A stretch of 64,000 nucleotides of DNA from Paragordius varius (taxonomy: Eukaryota > Nematomorpha): positions 1,240,001 to 1,304,000 of the forward strand of contig OZ176054.1 of the NCBI GenBank assembly GCA_964247055.1, read 5' to 3'. Shown in pieces: positions 12,621 to 26,238 of the stretch. The translations under genes were made by a program, and so were the position numbers. Below the pieces are notes generated by a model. It searched no databases. It had not been told where the DNA came from and saw nothing but the letters and a program-made list of their open reading frames with translations. The number at the start of each line of letters is the position of its first letter. The first letter of the stretch is position 1.

Positions 12621-15600
12621 TTATTTGAGATTTATCACAGTTTTACTTAGTGGAGTAGACAAATTGCGTTTATGAACCCTTTTAAATTCAATCGATGAAG
12701 GATGGCTTTGGATTTTGTTAGCAGACGGTTGATTATTTCTATTATCTATTTGATCTAATTTAGATTGATTCCAGCAATCGTTATTTATTAAATAAGTATT
12801 TTGATTTTTATGTGTTTTCCCCATTTTATGTGAAACTGAAGAAAAGGTAGGAGGCGATAATGTAGTAGTCTTCGATAATGGCAAAGTTTGACTTTTTTGT
12901 TTGACATCAAATTCAATCATACTTTCAGGATTATTTTTGTTGATGTTTAGAGTTTTAGGCAAAGAAATTATTGTATCAGATAACGAGGTTTTACAAGGAA
13001 ACCCATCATTTGCGCACATAATTTTGGGGGAATTTGAATGAGCTAATTTGTTTTTATTAAATACATTTCCTAGCGCGGATTTCGATTTATGTAAATAAGA
13101 CTTATCTTCACAATTTACATTATTTAAAATGGTTTCATCAATAGGAATATTGGAATTAACTATTATTTGATCGGTATCAATGATACCGTTGTTATTTTCA
13201 ATAAAATTTGTTTTGTTCTCAATTTTTGTGGATGAATAAGAACCATTTTTGCCGTTTTTTGAAAAGTAATATGTTTCATTATTTAACAAACATTTTTCCG
13301 CTAAAATATGAATCATTTTATGACCTAAGCCACCTTTAAATACTTGACCGCATAAACTTTCAAATAAGACCAAGAAAAAGCGGCGATTATACGCTCGACA
13401 TTGTAACATGTTAAAAGTTATCTTAAGACCATCCTTGGTTGTTTCACTTCCCACCAATGTTCGTATTTCATCTGCAAAAAATAATATAAAGAAAGAATAA
13501 TTATTTATATCCTAAAAAATATGCATCGAAAATGTACAATTTGTTTCGAAAAAAGTTAGTCGGCCTAATATTTCTATTTTTAACGGCCAAAAACATGCAA
13601 ATCAAAATTTTAAAATTAAAGATTTTACTAATCAATATAACTCGCATATAAGTATTTCGCTTCCATACTATCCTTTGTTAAAAATTAATATTTTTACAAA
13701 TTTAGTTTACGCCATAATTAAACCCATTTATATAAGTATTAAATACCAGGAACTGCTGAAATGATTTTGGCTAACGCTAAAACTTTAGTCCTTGCTTTTA
13801 AATTGGCATCTCTTTCCGTGTTGATAGTTGGAGAGTTATTTCGATTAGCCCCATACCAAACGCCATCAGGCCAAAATGTATCACTGTGAATATGTTTTAC
13901 AGTAAAAATTAAAAATTTAAATGCAATAAAACATAAAAAGTAAAAGATATTTTATAAATCATATCATTCTTATTTGGTTCTCTAAAGTTGAGAAAAATTT
14001 TGTAAAATTATTATAATAAATAAAAACAATAGGTCACATCTAAAATTGAGATTTTAAAAATATGTTAATGTATAAAAATGTAGTCTTATATATTTTATCT
14101 TGCCTTTATTTAAATATTTACTTTAATGATAAAAACAATCTCCTATTTAATAATCATTCAACTACGATTATTTAATACCAAATAGGTTATACCGAAATTT
14201 TTGTAGATAGTGATATATTTGTTGTGAGGAGGTTAGATGATCAATTTGTTCGAGCAGTTTTCTATAGTTTTAACAATATATATATAATATATTTTAAATA
14301 ATTCCACAAAATATCTAGTTCTGTTTATAAACAGATTGATTACCTATTCAAAAATCCGCCATAAGTGACTTGAAATAATTGTCGCAAAATAACGACCATT
14401 CGATGTCTTAACCACTGGTTACGGGTTCGTAAATCAAATATTTCATCCATCAGTAATATTAGGACTTTGAAAGTTATATTATCATCTCCCTAATAGCAAA
14501 TGTTATTCCATATAAAGTATGTGGGTAAAACATAGGTCTTAAATTTGATATAATCTGTAAAAAATATTTAACTAAAAAAATTTACATTAATAACTGAATT
14601 AAATGATAAATTAACATGTAAAAAAAATAACAAAAAAGATTTATTTCCTTATTGATAAGTTTTTAGTTCAATAATATTATCAAATTTCCCAAAATGCAAT
14701 ATTAACATAAAAATTTATTAAATTAATAATTGCTAGTGTTTTACAAACCTGTAAATGTGTATTAATATGCGCTTTAATCAATCCATAATTTTGGGCATTG
14801 GCACCCCAAAATATGCCTTGATTTGGATCTGTCAGTTGTTTTACTCCTGGAATGTAGGTCTAATGGTAAAAATTATGAGCTTAAAACAAGTAATTTTTTA
14901 AATATTAAATATTATACCATTGATTTTAGTTAAGATCTGACAATTAAAATAATAATTACTAGCCAATATTATAACTTAAATTTTGAAATTCTAAATAAAC
15001 TATATACGATTGATTTAATACTTAAATTAATAAAAAAAATTTTTTATTAAAAAACACCAAACTTTTTTATTTTTGATACTTTTTAAATTTTAAATCAAAA
15101 ATAAATTGCATTACAGCTAAATGTGCAAATTTTTCGATGCCGTCTTTCATGGTGTCAGAAACGCGAACGACAGAACCGACAATATTTTCGGGGACAGTTT
15201 TAACCATACTTCCCATGGCTCGCATTGATATCTTGAGTGGGTTCACAAATGTGTCCATCTAAAAAAATTATGTATTTTATTGTTTGAAATTTTTCTATAC
15301 ACGCACATATGTATATACACCATTTTTAAGCAAAGGCCATTTTTGGAGCAAAAACCGCTTTTTCTGTTTATATCAATAGATGTTATAATGTTGCGTTTGA
15401 TTAAAAAAATGTTGCTTTTAACCGAAAAATGGTATATCTAGTTTACCCTTTAAGGTTTACCAAATAAATGTCCATTATGTATCATATATCTATCTATAAG
15501 AATAAATGCAATTTGTGCCTTCATAAATTATTTAATGGTAAAAAAATCCCTTTTTTTTGCAAAAACACTTATAATAGTTAAAAATAATATGATATTACAT

Positions 15601-18600
15601 ACTATATACAGTCAAGTATCCTTTCTTTTATCAAAAATTTATTTTTTAGTTAAATGGGTATTGATATTTGTTAAAGAATGGAAAAAGCAAGAGCTCTATG
15701 GTAATAACAATATCACATCATCAAAAAAGTAAAAGAAGTGTGGGGAAAGGCGTCGAAAATCTTATATGGTAAAATCCGTTTTCACCATTATTTAAAATGA
15801 AGGGTTAGTTGTTAGTGTATTCATTACATTTAAACACATTTCCATTCTTTACCTATATTAATACCCATATACGAAAAAAAAAATTTTTTTGATAAATTAA
15901 AGGACACATGGCTGTTATTGAGTTCAAAACGACCGAATTCGGTAAAAGTATTTTAAATGTTATGTATTGTTGATTTAATGTCAATATACAAAATTTCAAA
16001 CTACAAAAATATTTAAATAATTTTTTTGTCTTACTAAATTTGTTGAAATAAAGATACCTCAACTAAATTTTTTCATTTATTTTATACTTTTCTTGCAATA
16101 TTTCCATTCCATTTTTCATAGGGCCCGGGTTCCAAAAAATGTTCAACCATATCTTTCAGTCCTTTATGCGTTTTTGTAAACTCTGGAGATACTAGGGTCT
16201 ACAGGTTAAAAAGGTTCAAAATTTGAAAAAATTATCATTAAAAAGCCGTAAAGATACTAATTTTGTTTCACTAAAAGAATCCTTTACCTTAATGTATGAA
16301 TCTAGGCTTTTCAACCGTTTCTCCAAAAATTCTTTGGTCATGTTACCAAAAGGACGTTTGGGTGGAAACTTTAATTGATCAATGTCAGAAAACTAAATAT
16401 AACAAGTATTAGAACAATATGAATTAATTAATATTTTCAATATAAAATCGTAGATTTTTTCAGTTATTAAATATTAAGCTTTTTTATTGTTTCTGTTTTC
16501 AAAAATGTAGCATTTAATTCTTATTAATATTTAGTTACCTTGTAGTATTAGGGCTAATTTTAAAAATAAAAAAATCCAACCTAATTAAAAAGATGGCCAA
16601 TTTTATAGACATAAGTAAGCTTTTTTGAAACCAAAATCAATTAGCAAAGCAAAACCATTTATTGCCCCCCAATAAGATGTGTTACCATAACCCGAAAAGA
16701 CAAAATGGCTGGTAAAACTGGTACAAAAATATGATTTTTCGCAAATAATAATATATATATATAATGTAAAAAACTACCCTTTCTCTCAAACTCATATGGA
16801 AATCATGGAATTCACTATATCTCCGATGTACGACCCAATGTGTTTTAATTCTAGCCGTGACTGAAGTGAAGGGAGATGGTTTAATAACATTGACATTGTT
16901 ATTGAATAAGTCAGCATTCGTAGCTTTAACGCTAAAATCATGGTTTTCCTTATAGTTATTATTGTAATTCTGAGTGGCATAAATATCATGAAAATCATTG
17001 TCAAGATAACCTCCACCATTATTATTTGGTAAATGCAATATTGAATTCTCTTTTTGTTGAATAAAACCATTCATACTATTTTTTGGAGCATTTGCGTGGT
17101 GAGTAGAATTAAATAAATTTTTAGGGTGAGTTGTTATGTGACCATTTGCTTCAGACTTATTTTTTGCCCTAAATTTTTGGGTAGCAATGATGGGAGGAAT
17201 ATCTTTGTTGATCTTATTTGGCGTTGATATGAGCGGTTTCCTTCCAATCGTAATGGCATACATGGCAAAAGTTTTTTCCATATCACGGGCAACAACTTGA
17301 TAAATCAAAAAAAATATATAGATTGAAATTTTACAGTAAAAGACAAAACATAAAAATTAAAGATTGATACTTATTAAAGTAGATAAAACCATAGTTTTTA
17401 TTCTTTTAATATATTCTATATAACCTATAATATAATTTCAATAGTGAGATATAAATATACATTTTTTCGTAATTTATATTAAATATCTTGGGTCAATTAA
17501 TAGTTTTTTTTAAAAATATTAGTCTTTAATTTTATCTTTTTTGTCTTTAAAATTGAAATTGGAATTTACTGTAAAATTAGGTCAACAGTCTCTATTACTT
17601 ATTTCGCAACCCAAAACAATAGGTCATATTAACAGAAATCAATGGTTTTCTTTATGGAAAAATTAATCGTTCGAATAATTTTTACCTATATGCGTAACAT
17701 GGGCCGTTAATTGATATTCATAAGCTAATCCCGATTTACAACTTTCAGCCAAATAATTTTTATTATTCACATTTGTGGGAAAAATTTGGTTTGAGTTTAA
17801 TGTATTTTCATAGTAATTATTATTATTATTTTGGGGTTTGAAATAATCTTGTACGTAATTGGTAAGGATATTTTTTCCATTGTGTTCTATATCATTTTGA
17901 TTCAAACTGGAAGAGTCTTTATCGATATGCGTTGATTCTCCAATAAAAAATGTTGCATCACACAATGTATTTGAAACAGAGTTAATACTTTCTATTTTAG
18001 AGTTGTTACAAACAGGCACAAGTGTTTGATCTAAAAGTATTGTAAAGTGGAATGAAAACAAAATTTTTACCATTGTTTGAGGTTAAAAAATAAAACACCG
18101 GTCTTATTGTTTTTAAAGGCAGTATACCATTTGTTATACAATCATTTTTTCATACAAAGATAATATTTTCACAAGCAAACGCAACATTTTTTTCAAGCAA
18201 AGATTACATTTTTTAATACAAATGCAACATTTGTACGATTATTATTGAAATTATAATTCAGCTAAAATTAAATGAATTTATTGGGGTGAATTTTCGATTA
18301 CTACAGTAATCTTTGTCAACAAATGTAAAAAATAAAATGTCATTTTAAAAAAGGGGGCATTTGAAAAATATTACTTTTGACTAAAAATGGTATATTTACG
18401 GTCATAACTATAATTAGGTAATCTATAAAAAGTAATAAAATTAATGATGCTCCCTAGAGTGTTCCACAATATACAACAAACTAGAAAGTTTGTAAGAAGG
18501 TACATTAGACTTTTAAGTAGTCATAAGTTATCAACTAAAACTTTTTTGTGACCAGCATGAGACGAACATTTTATAGGCACCGAATTTTAAATCATTATCG

Positions 18601-21600
18601 AAAAGGGTGTCTTCCATACTTAAAATTAATATTATTAATGTAGTGATTGTAATACATTTGCCACAATTCTATAATGAAATTTTGATTCATACATTTTTCC
18701 ACTCAAAACTATTATTTTAATATCGTTTTCATATTGATCTTATGGATGGTGATTAAAACAATTTTAAATTTGTTAAGTTATTTTCAAAGCGTTTTCTAAA
18801 ATTCTACCTAAAGATTGAATTTTTTCGATCGGAGGGGAACATTCTTGACTTGTTCCATTGCTACTGGTACAAGAGCTTTCACAGCAATCAGGAATTAAAT
18901 CCATTTCATTCAACATTTTGCAAAACAGGTCGTGTCGTTTGAACGATTCAAACAAACAATTGTCACCATGGGTGAATGTTTTATACACCTTAAAATGTAT
19001 TACAGTAAAAATTGAAATTATACATACTTCTATTAAACCGTATTTTTTAGCATATATATTAATTATTTATCTACAATATAAAATATATTATGTTAGACCT
19101 CTATAACATACTTTGCAATTTAAAACAATGGGTGTTTTTGATAAGGAAATATATTTCGTTATATTTTTACGTTTGTCATTTTTACAAATAAATGAAATAT
19201 AACTTGTATTAGAGAATAATATGCTTAAATCTTATATACCATGTACACTCAAATGACCTTTGATAAATTGAAATTCACCCTAAAATAAATTAGGTGTTTT
19301 TGGATATTAAAAATTATCTATATACTTTTATAATTTAAAGAAATAAATTTTTATTTAAAATTACTATAATGCTGATGTACTGATGAAAAAATAATATGAA
19401 AAGATAAATTTTCATTAATGATGAGTTATATTAGCCCGAAAAAAATTATTTTTAGGGTGAATTTGAATTGGTCGAGGATGAATTTACACAGTTTAAACGT
19501 TAATTTGAATTGTTAATAAATAAAATTATCAAAATTTATGTGATAAATTTTAAATAAAAAATAAAATTTCTATCAATTTTTTTGTATTAATTTGGATAAC
19601 TTTTATATCTTTTCTTATTCAACAATATTTAGTGTATGGAAAATCGATTAACGGTGATTCTCAACAACAACGGATATAAAATATACCTCTAGTTGCAAAT
19701 CATCAAACCAATCAGGACTAGGTATTTGCGTTTTAAATTTTGTCTTCAAAATACCAACCTTGATTGAATCAAGTTTAATATAATGGGGTGCCTGGTTAAT
19801 ATAATAAAGGTTATATTGTTTTAAAAAACTATTGGAGATAATTGAACTTATTCATATTATTGAAAAAAACTAAAATGGGCGGTCCCAATAGAAAGTTTTG
19901 TTTATCTTATAAAAATATTCATAAGCCAAAATATATATATAATTTAGAGAAAAAAATCATTTACAAACTATTCGAGGCCATTAACATTTTAGCAAAGTAT
20001 CCTTTTTTAAAACCGCTAAAAGTAAAGTTAATTTATTAAAATAAGATTTATATCGACAAAAAATGGTTAATTCATATTAAATTCAAATTTAATTAAAGTC
20101 ATGGAGTATTTTGGCCATCAGGAATAAATATTATCAGGCCTTTTGGATTCATATGTTATAAAAGTGCAAACTTTAAAATGGTTTAATATATTTCATATTT
20201 ATTAAAAAATGATGAATTTTGAAAGGCGTAGGATCGTCAACTATCCCAATTTCAATCTATTACATGTAATTATATGGAAAATTTACGGTTTAAGCAAGGA
20301 TTTTAAAATTTTTTGTATTAAAAGTCAAAAATATAATACCTTTTCCATTAAATATTGATCAAAAATCTTTTGTGCTTCAGTTGCGACCAGTTTAACGCAA
20401 ATTGGAATGTTTTTAGCAATCAAATTATTACAATCAACAGAAGCTTTATTGTTAAGTTGTGCTTTAAAATTTGAAAGCAAACCATCAACCATGTTTAAAT
20501 TAGTTTCTGGAAAATGCAGTTTGACATTTGCTTCTTGCTGTGCAACCAATAATTCCTTAGGGATTTGTTCACGTGACAGCGTCTTAAACGACTGCAAAAA
20601 TGGAATATTTAATTATAAGTTAGTTTTTTAAAAAATTAACAAAAGTTTTATAGGGTAAATTTAATTACTTCAACAGAAAGATAGAAATAAAGGTAATTTT
20701 GGCATTGAATTTCATTCAGATAATCTGTAAATATCAAAAAATTATAATCAATATAAAAATTACAACAAAAGGCAAAACGTGACAATTATAAATGTAAAAA
20801 CATATTTTAATAAAGAGCTATAAATGAAAAAATAAAAATTTGTCAATTTATTTTTAAATAGCATTAAAAATTGAAATTATACAGATTAAAAGGTAAAAGA
20901 CAAATACTTTTTTTAAACAACCATACAGTTAGAAACCTAATTTTCCCTACATTTATAATTTAATTATGATTTAATTATATAATATATAATTGACTGTGTA
21001 ACCAATTTACATCTCTATTTCATACTTGCCAGTTTACAATGAGTATATTTAAAAATTCAAGTTGATAAAAGAATAGTTTTATGTTTTTACATTTTGTCTG
21101 TATAATTTTAATTTTTACTGTAAATTAAGCCAATTTATGAATGTTTTATATTGAAATATATGCTTAAAATTGAATTGATGCTTACTTATAAAATAATCCA
21201 TTGAGATGGTATGATCTAACACATAGGAAAAATCAATTTTCCTCAACGCAGATGCTTGCTCGGGTGATAGAGATTTAAGCAATTGGTGCTAAAAATCACA
21301 AGTAAAAACGTAAAAATTTTCTTATTTTAATATAGGGATCATTCTTTGGTAAAAAAGCAACATTTCGTGATAAAAAAATTTTCCCAAATATCGAACCAAA
21401 TAGATTTTTATAAAAATATATACCATTATTTGCAATTTATATTAAATTAAATAAAAAGTAATTTACTCTTTTAATAAATAAAAAAATAAATAATAAAAAT
21501 AAATGTGTACCAATTCATTGTAAGTGGTGCCAAAATTGCCATCCTTCATTCGTTTGATTCTGGAATCCAGTATTCGTTTCAAATAATTCAAACTTTGAAG

Positions 21601-22798
21601 TCTTTGTTTAATTTCTGAATCTATAAAAAACAACAAATATTAAAAAATAATGTATATTCAATTCCCTTTTTAGTACACAAAAGACAACATTGGGGTTTAG
21701 GGTAATATAAATAGTACTAAATATATATAATGAATATTTAATTTTGTTTATTTGATATTTCATAAATAAAAGAAAAACAATTTTGCTTAATCCATATTTT
21801 AATAACATTTTAAAAATTATAGCCTAAATAAAAAAATTAACCGTAATCGCAACCATTTGACTAAAAAACAATTATTTCGCAAAATATTCTTTAGTACCGA
21901 TTTTTTTCATTACAATCATTTAATACCAAAACCCTAAACAGTTTTAATTTTTTACCATTCATCCCCCCAGTATCTTTAGATCTTTCAATTGTGATTTCAT
22001 GCAAAACTGTGTATCTAATGGCTTCTAAATCCTCTATCGTATCGAGAAGACGGATTGTATCCAAAAAATGTTCAACAGTTACCACATAATTCCCAAGCTA
22101 TATAGCATACATATAAATATTATACAGACAAAATAAAACGCAAAAAAAAAGAACATAATATTCAATTTGTCCTCGATTTTTCCCTTATACCCAAAATATT
22201 TTTTAAACAATATAGTCGATTGTCATTAAATTTTAACTATTTTTGTTTTATTTATGTGTTTCACAAAAGAAAAATTCTAAACCCGCATATTCAAATAATA
22301 GCCGAGTACTAGATGACGTGATTTTCCATAAAAAAATGATAATTTATTTATAAAAAAAACTAGCTTTTGGCAGGTTATATATATATATATATATATATAT
22401 AATGCGTTCCAATATATATTAAGAACTTCGCCACTAGATATATTTAACTATGTCAAACTCAAGTCTATATATATATATATATATATTTATCTAAACAATA
22501 CTGACATCTAATCCTACTATAGCTATTTTTTTCAACCCTAAAAACAATCTAACAGTTTTTCTCTCCAAATATTTTGACTATAAAGATTAGCACCAATGAT
22601 TTAAGTGCAAGAAACTAAAACTTCCTCTATTGTTCCATAAAACTATTTCCACCCCTAATTAACCCTTATATTATGCGTTTTTGGGCTAATATACGTCATC
22701 ATTAATAATTAAATTTCTTTAGACATGTTTTCGGTATTCAAAATGACATAATTTTTAGGGTAATGAAATGTTCAAGGGTGAATTTGAGATATAATATA

Positions 22799-22839
<41 letters not shown>

Positions 22840-23181
22840 ACACGTAAAGAGTGTCCTTGAACCCTTCAAGTGGATCCTTTAGCTTTTTTGTTTTGTTTTT
22901 ATCTTTTATCAATCATATCGTGTATTATTCATTTATTTTATCATTTTTAACCTATTTTCTTTATTTAACATGAACTTTAAATCAATCAAGAAACAATATA
23001 TCGTTATAACCTTCTAAAAAATTATTTTTTAACTTTTTAAAATTTTAACAGTTATTAAAAAATATATTAGTTTTTGGGTTATTACATGATTTTGTTAAAA
23101 ACATTTAAAAGTTAATAAATTTATTAAATTGGAAAAAATTATTTTGCAAAAAAAGTGCTTTTTGAATAACAAAATTCTATT

Positions 23182-23221
<40 letters not shown>

Positions 23222-26122
23222 AGAAAATTAGGTTAAAAAATAATAAAATTAAATACATACAAAAACTATGAAACTTAAAAATTTTAAGGACCAACTTGAA
23301 GTGTTCAAGGAAGGAAACTTTGATGCAAATTGTATACTATATCCCTTAATCAAAACCGAGCGAATTGTGAAAATAATCGTTAGGACGTGGAAAAAAGTAT
23401 TTGTAATAAATAAATTATCAAAAAAATCAAATAATTAGTACAAATATGTCCATAAAGGGAAATTTCCATTTGTGATGAAAACAATAAAAGTACCTCAATT
23501 CGACTAAATGTAGCTTTCGCGATAAACTTAAACTGACAAAATTTAGCAAAACTTAAAAACATATATTAGGATTTTGAGGTTAGATTGGATAGTTTTTTCA
23601 GCTGTTATTTCATAACTTAAAAATTTATTACCAAAAATATATGACGTATTCTCAATAATCAAAAAAAACTCTTACCAGCCAAATAATCAATTGATTTAAG
23701 TAATCTGGATCGGATAGTAGATTAATAATCGGACAGAAAACATAATGTGCCAAAACCTCCTACACACACAAAAAAATAAAATATTTTATGATAATATATT
23801 TTTGTATAATTGCAAATTAATTTTTTAGAAATCTTTATTATTTTTGGTTATAAAAACTATATATGTATAATAAATGCAAATACAATTATTATTAAAGTGT
23901 AATTTTTTGCGTCATTTTGTGTAAAATTTATGTTATCCTATAAAATAATAAAGGATTGGCTTATATAAAAAGTATTATTTTCTAAAATATAAATAAATAT
24001 ATTAAAATTTGTTATTGTTTCCAAAAAAGGGTTCTTTAGTTATTTTTTAAATAGATATACTGGTATAATCAAGTAAAAGTAAAATTAATAATATAGTCAT
24101 ATAAAATATTTTAGCCTTTATAAAAAAAACTCAAAAAACTTAATTCAATACCGATAATAAATGCCTGAGAATACGAGTATATTCTTCAACGGGGACAAGT
24201 ATATACAGTAAGAGTTGAGAAAATTTTCGGAAGTAATCTAAAATTAAAATCAAAATTTAAGTATTTTATCAAGAAAAAAATTTTTTTTTAAAACAATATT
24301 TCAAGATACCATGTAATGCATAAGGATTATTAGAAAGGGAATCATGAGAATATGGTTTTTGTTCCATTAGAGATTCTGACTCAAAAAATAATTGGTTCTT
24401 GGATTGTTCGTCGGAATTAGCCATTAACTCATCTAAATGTTATCGTAAATAAAAAGAATATAGTCAACACAATACAATTTTATATATAAATACTCGTACC
24501 ATCTTATTTTAAATACTCTACTGTTATATTCTTTTAATCTCTATTTCTCAAGATGTATCGTTATACACACATAAATCCAGGTAAAAAATAATTTTAGGGA
24601 ATTGCTTTTTAGCCAAATTTGATGTAACTGAAAATAATTGGCACATTTTTTTCCGTTGAAAAAATGCGCAATCGGTTAAACATATGTTAGCGGTCAGATT
24701 AAATGTTTTTAAAATAATACCCAAATTGTCAGATAATTTATGTGCATTGAATTGCTTAAAAGAGTTGTTTGTAATAGTGTAGTGCTTTAATATTTAACAA
24801 ATGTGGAAAATGCATGCCTTATGACAGTGCACTATAAAATGTTCCATCCATTTTTATCAGTATAAATAAGACTAAAAACATGTAATGAAACTGACGAAAA
24901 AATCTAAAATGTAGTAATATTTAATGTGCTAAAAACGAAAACTAAAAATCTATGTTTTTCAAAATTATTTTAAAAAGAATCAATCAACCTGTGAAGTTGT
25001 CATTTTTTGGATACAAATTCGTGTTATAAAATTTGGAATGTTTTTCATAATTCAGCGAATTATTTGTATGTGAGGATTCACGTTTTTTTGTATCGTGACA
25101 ATTATTGTAGTTTTGAACCAAAAAATCTTTGAATAAAATAACATATTTTGGCAAAATTTATAAAATTTAAAATAATAAATTTTATAATATAAAAGGAAAT
25201 CACATTTTCGAGATCACACTATTCGCAGCACAGTTCGTTTATACAGTAAAAATTAATATACGGACAAAATGTAAAGAATAAAATATTTTTTAAAATTAAA
25301 AATTTTTTTTGAACGCAACAATATATTTTTTACCTGGTGATGAGTTCAAAGAGCTCTGCATACGATTATTAGTATTATTATAATGGCTAAATTTATAAAG
25401 TTTGAGATGGTTAACAAAAATTTCCACACAAGTTTTCGCAAAAAAATACGTTAAGTTGGCATGTTTAAATCTAAAGAATCATTTATAAATATTAAAACTC
25501 TTGACTAATTTTGGATATGGAATGAGCAAATAGTTTTTTGAGTTTGGAGTAAAAACAATTTTTTTGATCCGTGGATGAAACGATAAATTTATACCAAACG
25601 ATTATAAAATCTCGTAAAATATAATCAATAATCTGTGGATAAAATTAAAAAAGGGTAAACTTGAAATAAGATTTCATCAATATTGGTGTCATTGGTTATA
25701 AATTGATCCTCGTGTCTTTCATCAGAATAGTGTTTAATTTCCTTAAAAATAAAATAATTCAAAAAAATTACCTTATAATGATTGTCTGATTCAAACAGCA
25801 TATTTTCATTCGAATGTTGTTTTATGGAATCGTAATAATGAATGTTTTGATTTGAAAGTTTTTGACCGTTTCGAAAAATTTTGGTACCCTTGGAAACATG
25901 AATAAGGGCACCGTCTATAAACCGATCTTTTATATGGCTGATTTTAAAGTGATGGGCATAATTGCAACCATAAAGTACTAATCTAAAACTTATTTGAAAA
26001 TAATACCCTGTTAGAAATAAACTAATCCACAAAAAGATACATTTCAGTATCGATGATAATAGAATATGGATGAATACGACAATTATTGCGCACACAGTAA
26101 ATTTATTTATCTGCAATCCCAT
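12621..26122 (-). CDS. Sorting nexin, SNX13/14/25 (Mdm1-like) family: TM-PXA-RGS-PX-nexin C
   Basis: ER-anchored tether/lipid-handling nexin. Twenty-five exons (high to low): 25772-26122, 25661-25741, 25499-25632, 25334-25470, 24989-25126, 24310-24432, 24152-24237, 23676-23759, 23494-23532, 21956-22097, 21511-21620, 21186-21288, 20669-20724, 20340-20591, 19687-19791, 18808-18988, 17686-18030, 16778-17295, 16288-16392, 16088-16198, 15115-15258, 14749-14859, 14344-14489, 13747-13883, 12621-13471. They total 4590 nt in one frame, 1529 aa. Domains: two N-terminal hydrophobic segments; PXA (IIDYILRDFIIVWYKF to FCPIINLLSDPDYLNQ); a linker with LDTIEDLEAIRYTVL and DTGG; RGS-like (DHTISMDYF to FESFKRHDLFCKML); PX (YAITIGRK, WVVHRRYSEFHDFHMSLRE); nexin C (LMDEIFDLRTRNQWLRHRM). 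The PX domain is interrupted by a long insertion. The first three introns are 28-30 nt. Which vertebrate paralogue it matches is unsettled. Confidence 0.9.
15313..15437. repeat. MITE-like inverted repeat, family C
   Basis: The left end TATACACCATTTTT and right end AAAAATGGTATAT are inverted. The interior carries GTTGCGTTTG and GTTGCTTTTAACCG, also seen at 28316-28420 and, inverted or diverged, at 18123-18395. It lies in a nexin intron, no coding capacity. Confidence 0.45.
15609..15914. repeat. MITE, family A, diverged copy
   Basis: The left terminus is CAGTCAAGTATCC, and the right terminus GGACACATGGCTG is its near reverse complement. Sub-terminal arms (AAATGGGTAT, AAGAATGGAAA) match those of 36300-36518. 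A TA precedes the left end. It lies in a nexin intron. Confidence 0.6.
18123..18395. repeat. MITE-like element, family C, long copy
   Basis: Ends GTATACCATTT and AAAAATGGTATAT are inverted, and the interior holds GCAAACGCAAC and further CAACATTT/AATGT words shared with the other family C copies. It sits in the intron between nexin exons 16 and 17. Confidence 0.4.
20862..21120. repeat. TA-type MITE, family B, copy with both ends
   Basis: The left end CATTAAAAATTGAAATTATA and the right end TATAATTTTAATTTTTACTG are inverted over about 35 bp, and a TA follows the right end. It is intronic in the nexin gene between exons 12 and 13. Confidence 0.6.
22377..22840. repeat. Cluster of TA microsatellites in nexin intron 9
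   Basis: Long TA/AT runs at about 22377-22402, 22465-22488 and 22797-22838, followed by a fourth at about 23185-23217. All lie in the 1.4-kb intron between exons 10 and 9 (22098-23493), the largest of this gene. Confidence 0.85.
22851..23314. repeat. Inverted-repeat element around an AT-rich core
   Basis: TCCTTGAACCCTTCAAGTGG at the left faces TTAAGGACCAACTTGAAG, TGTTCAAGGA at the right; the two are inverted over about 30 bp with a few mismatches. A similar word (GAACTTCAAGTTGGTCC) occurs at 59053-59069. Probably another non-autonomous DNA element. Confidence 0.45.
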
Positions 26123-26238
26123 TATGTATTCCGTTAAATTAAAACGTCCACATCAGAGTTTTGTAAACTAATAATTTTGTCACATATTGGAAAATTTTGA
26201 ATAATATTTTTTAATGAATGTTCCCCTCCAGCATTTGA
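26123..26238. promoter_or_regulatory. 116-bp divergent promoter region, sorting nexin / DNAJC5
   Basis: This is the only DNA between the start codon of the minus-strand nexin (26122) and that of DNAJC5 (26239), so both promoters and 5' UTRs must lie here or overlap the genes. Two short upstream ATGs (26214, 26218) precede the DNAJC5 start and terminate out of frame. A pyrimidine tract ending CCAG (about 26222-26230) lies just before the DNAJC5 ATG. No TATA box can be told from the AT background. Confidence 0.55.

Noticed and set aside
15535-15732. 65-codon plus-strand open frame in a nexin intron
   Set aside because: It lies across a MITE and has no protein-like pattern.
22377-23217. TA-rich cluster as a replication origin or matrix attachment site
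   Set aside because: Only simple repeats are visible; nothing specific supports such a role.
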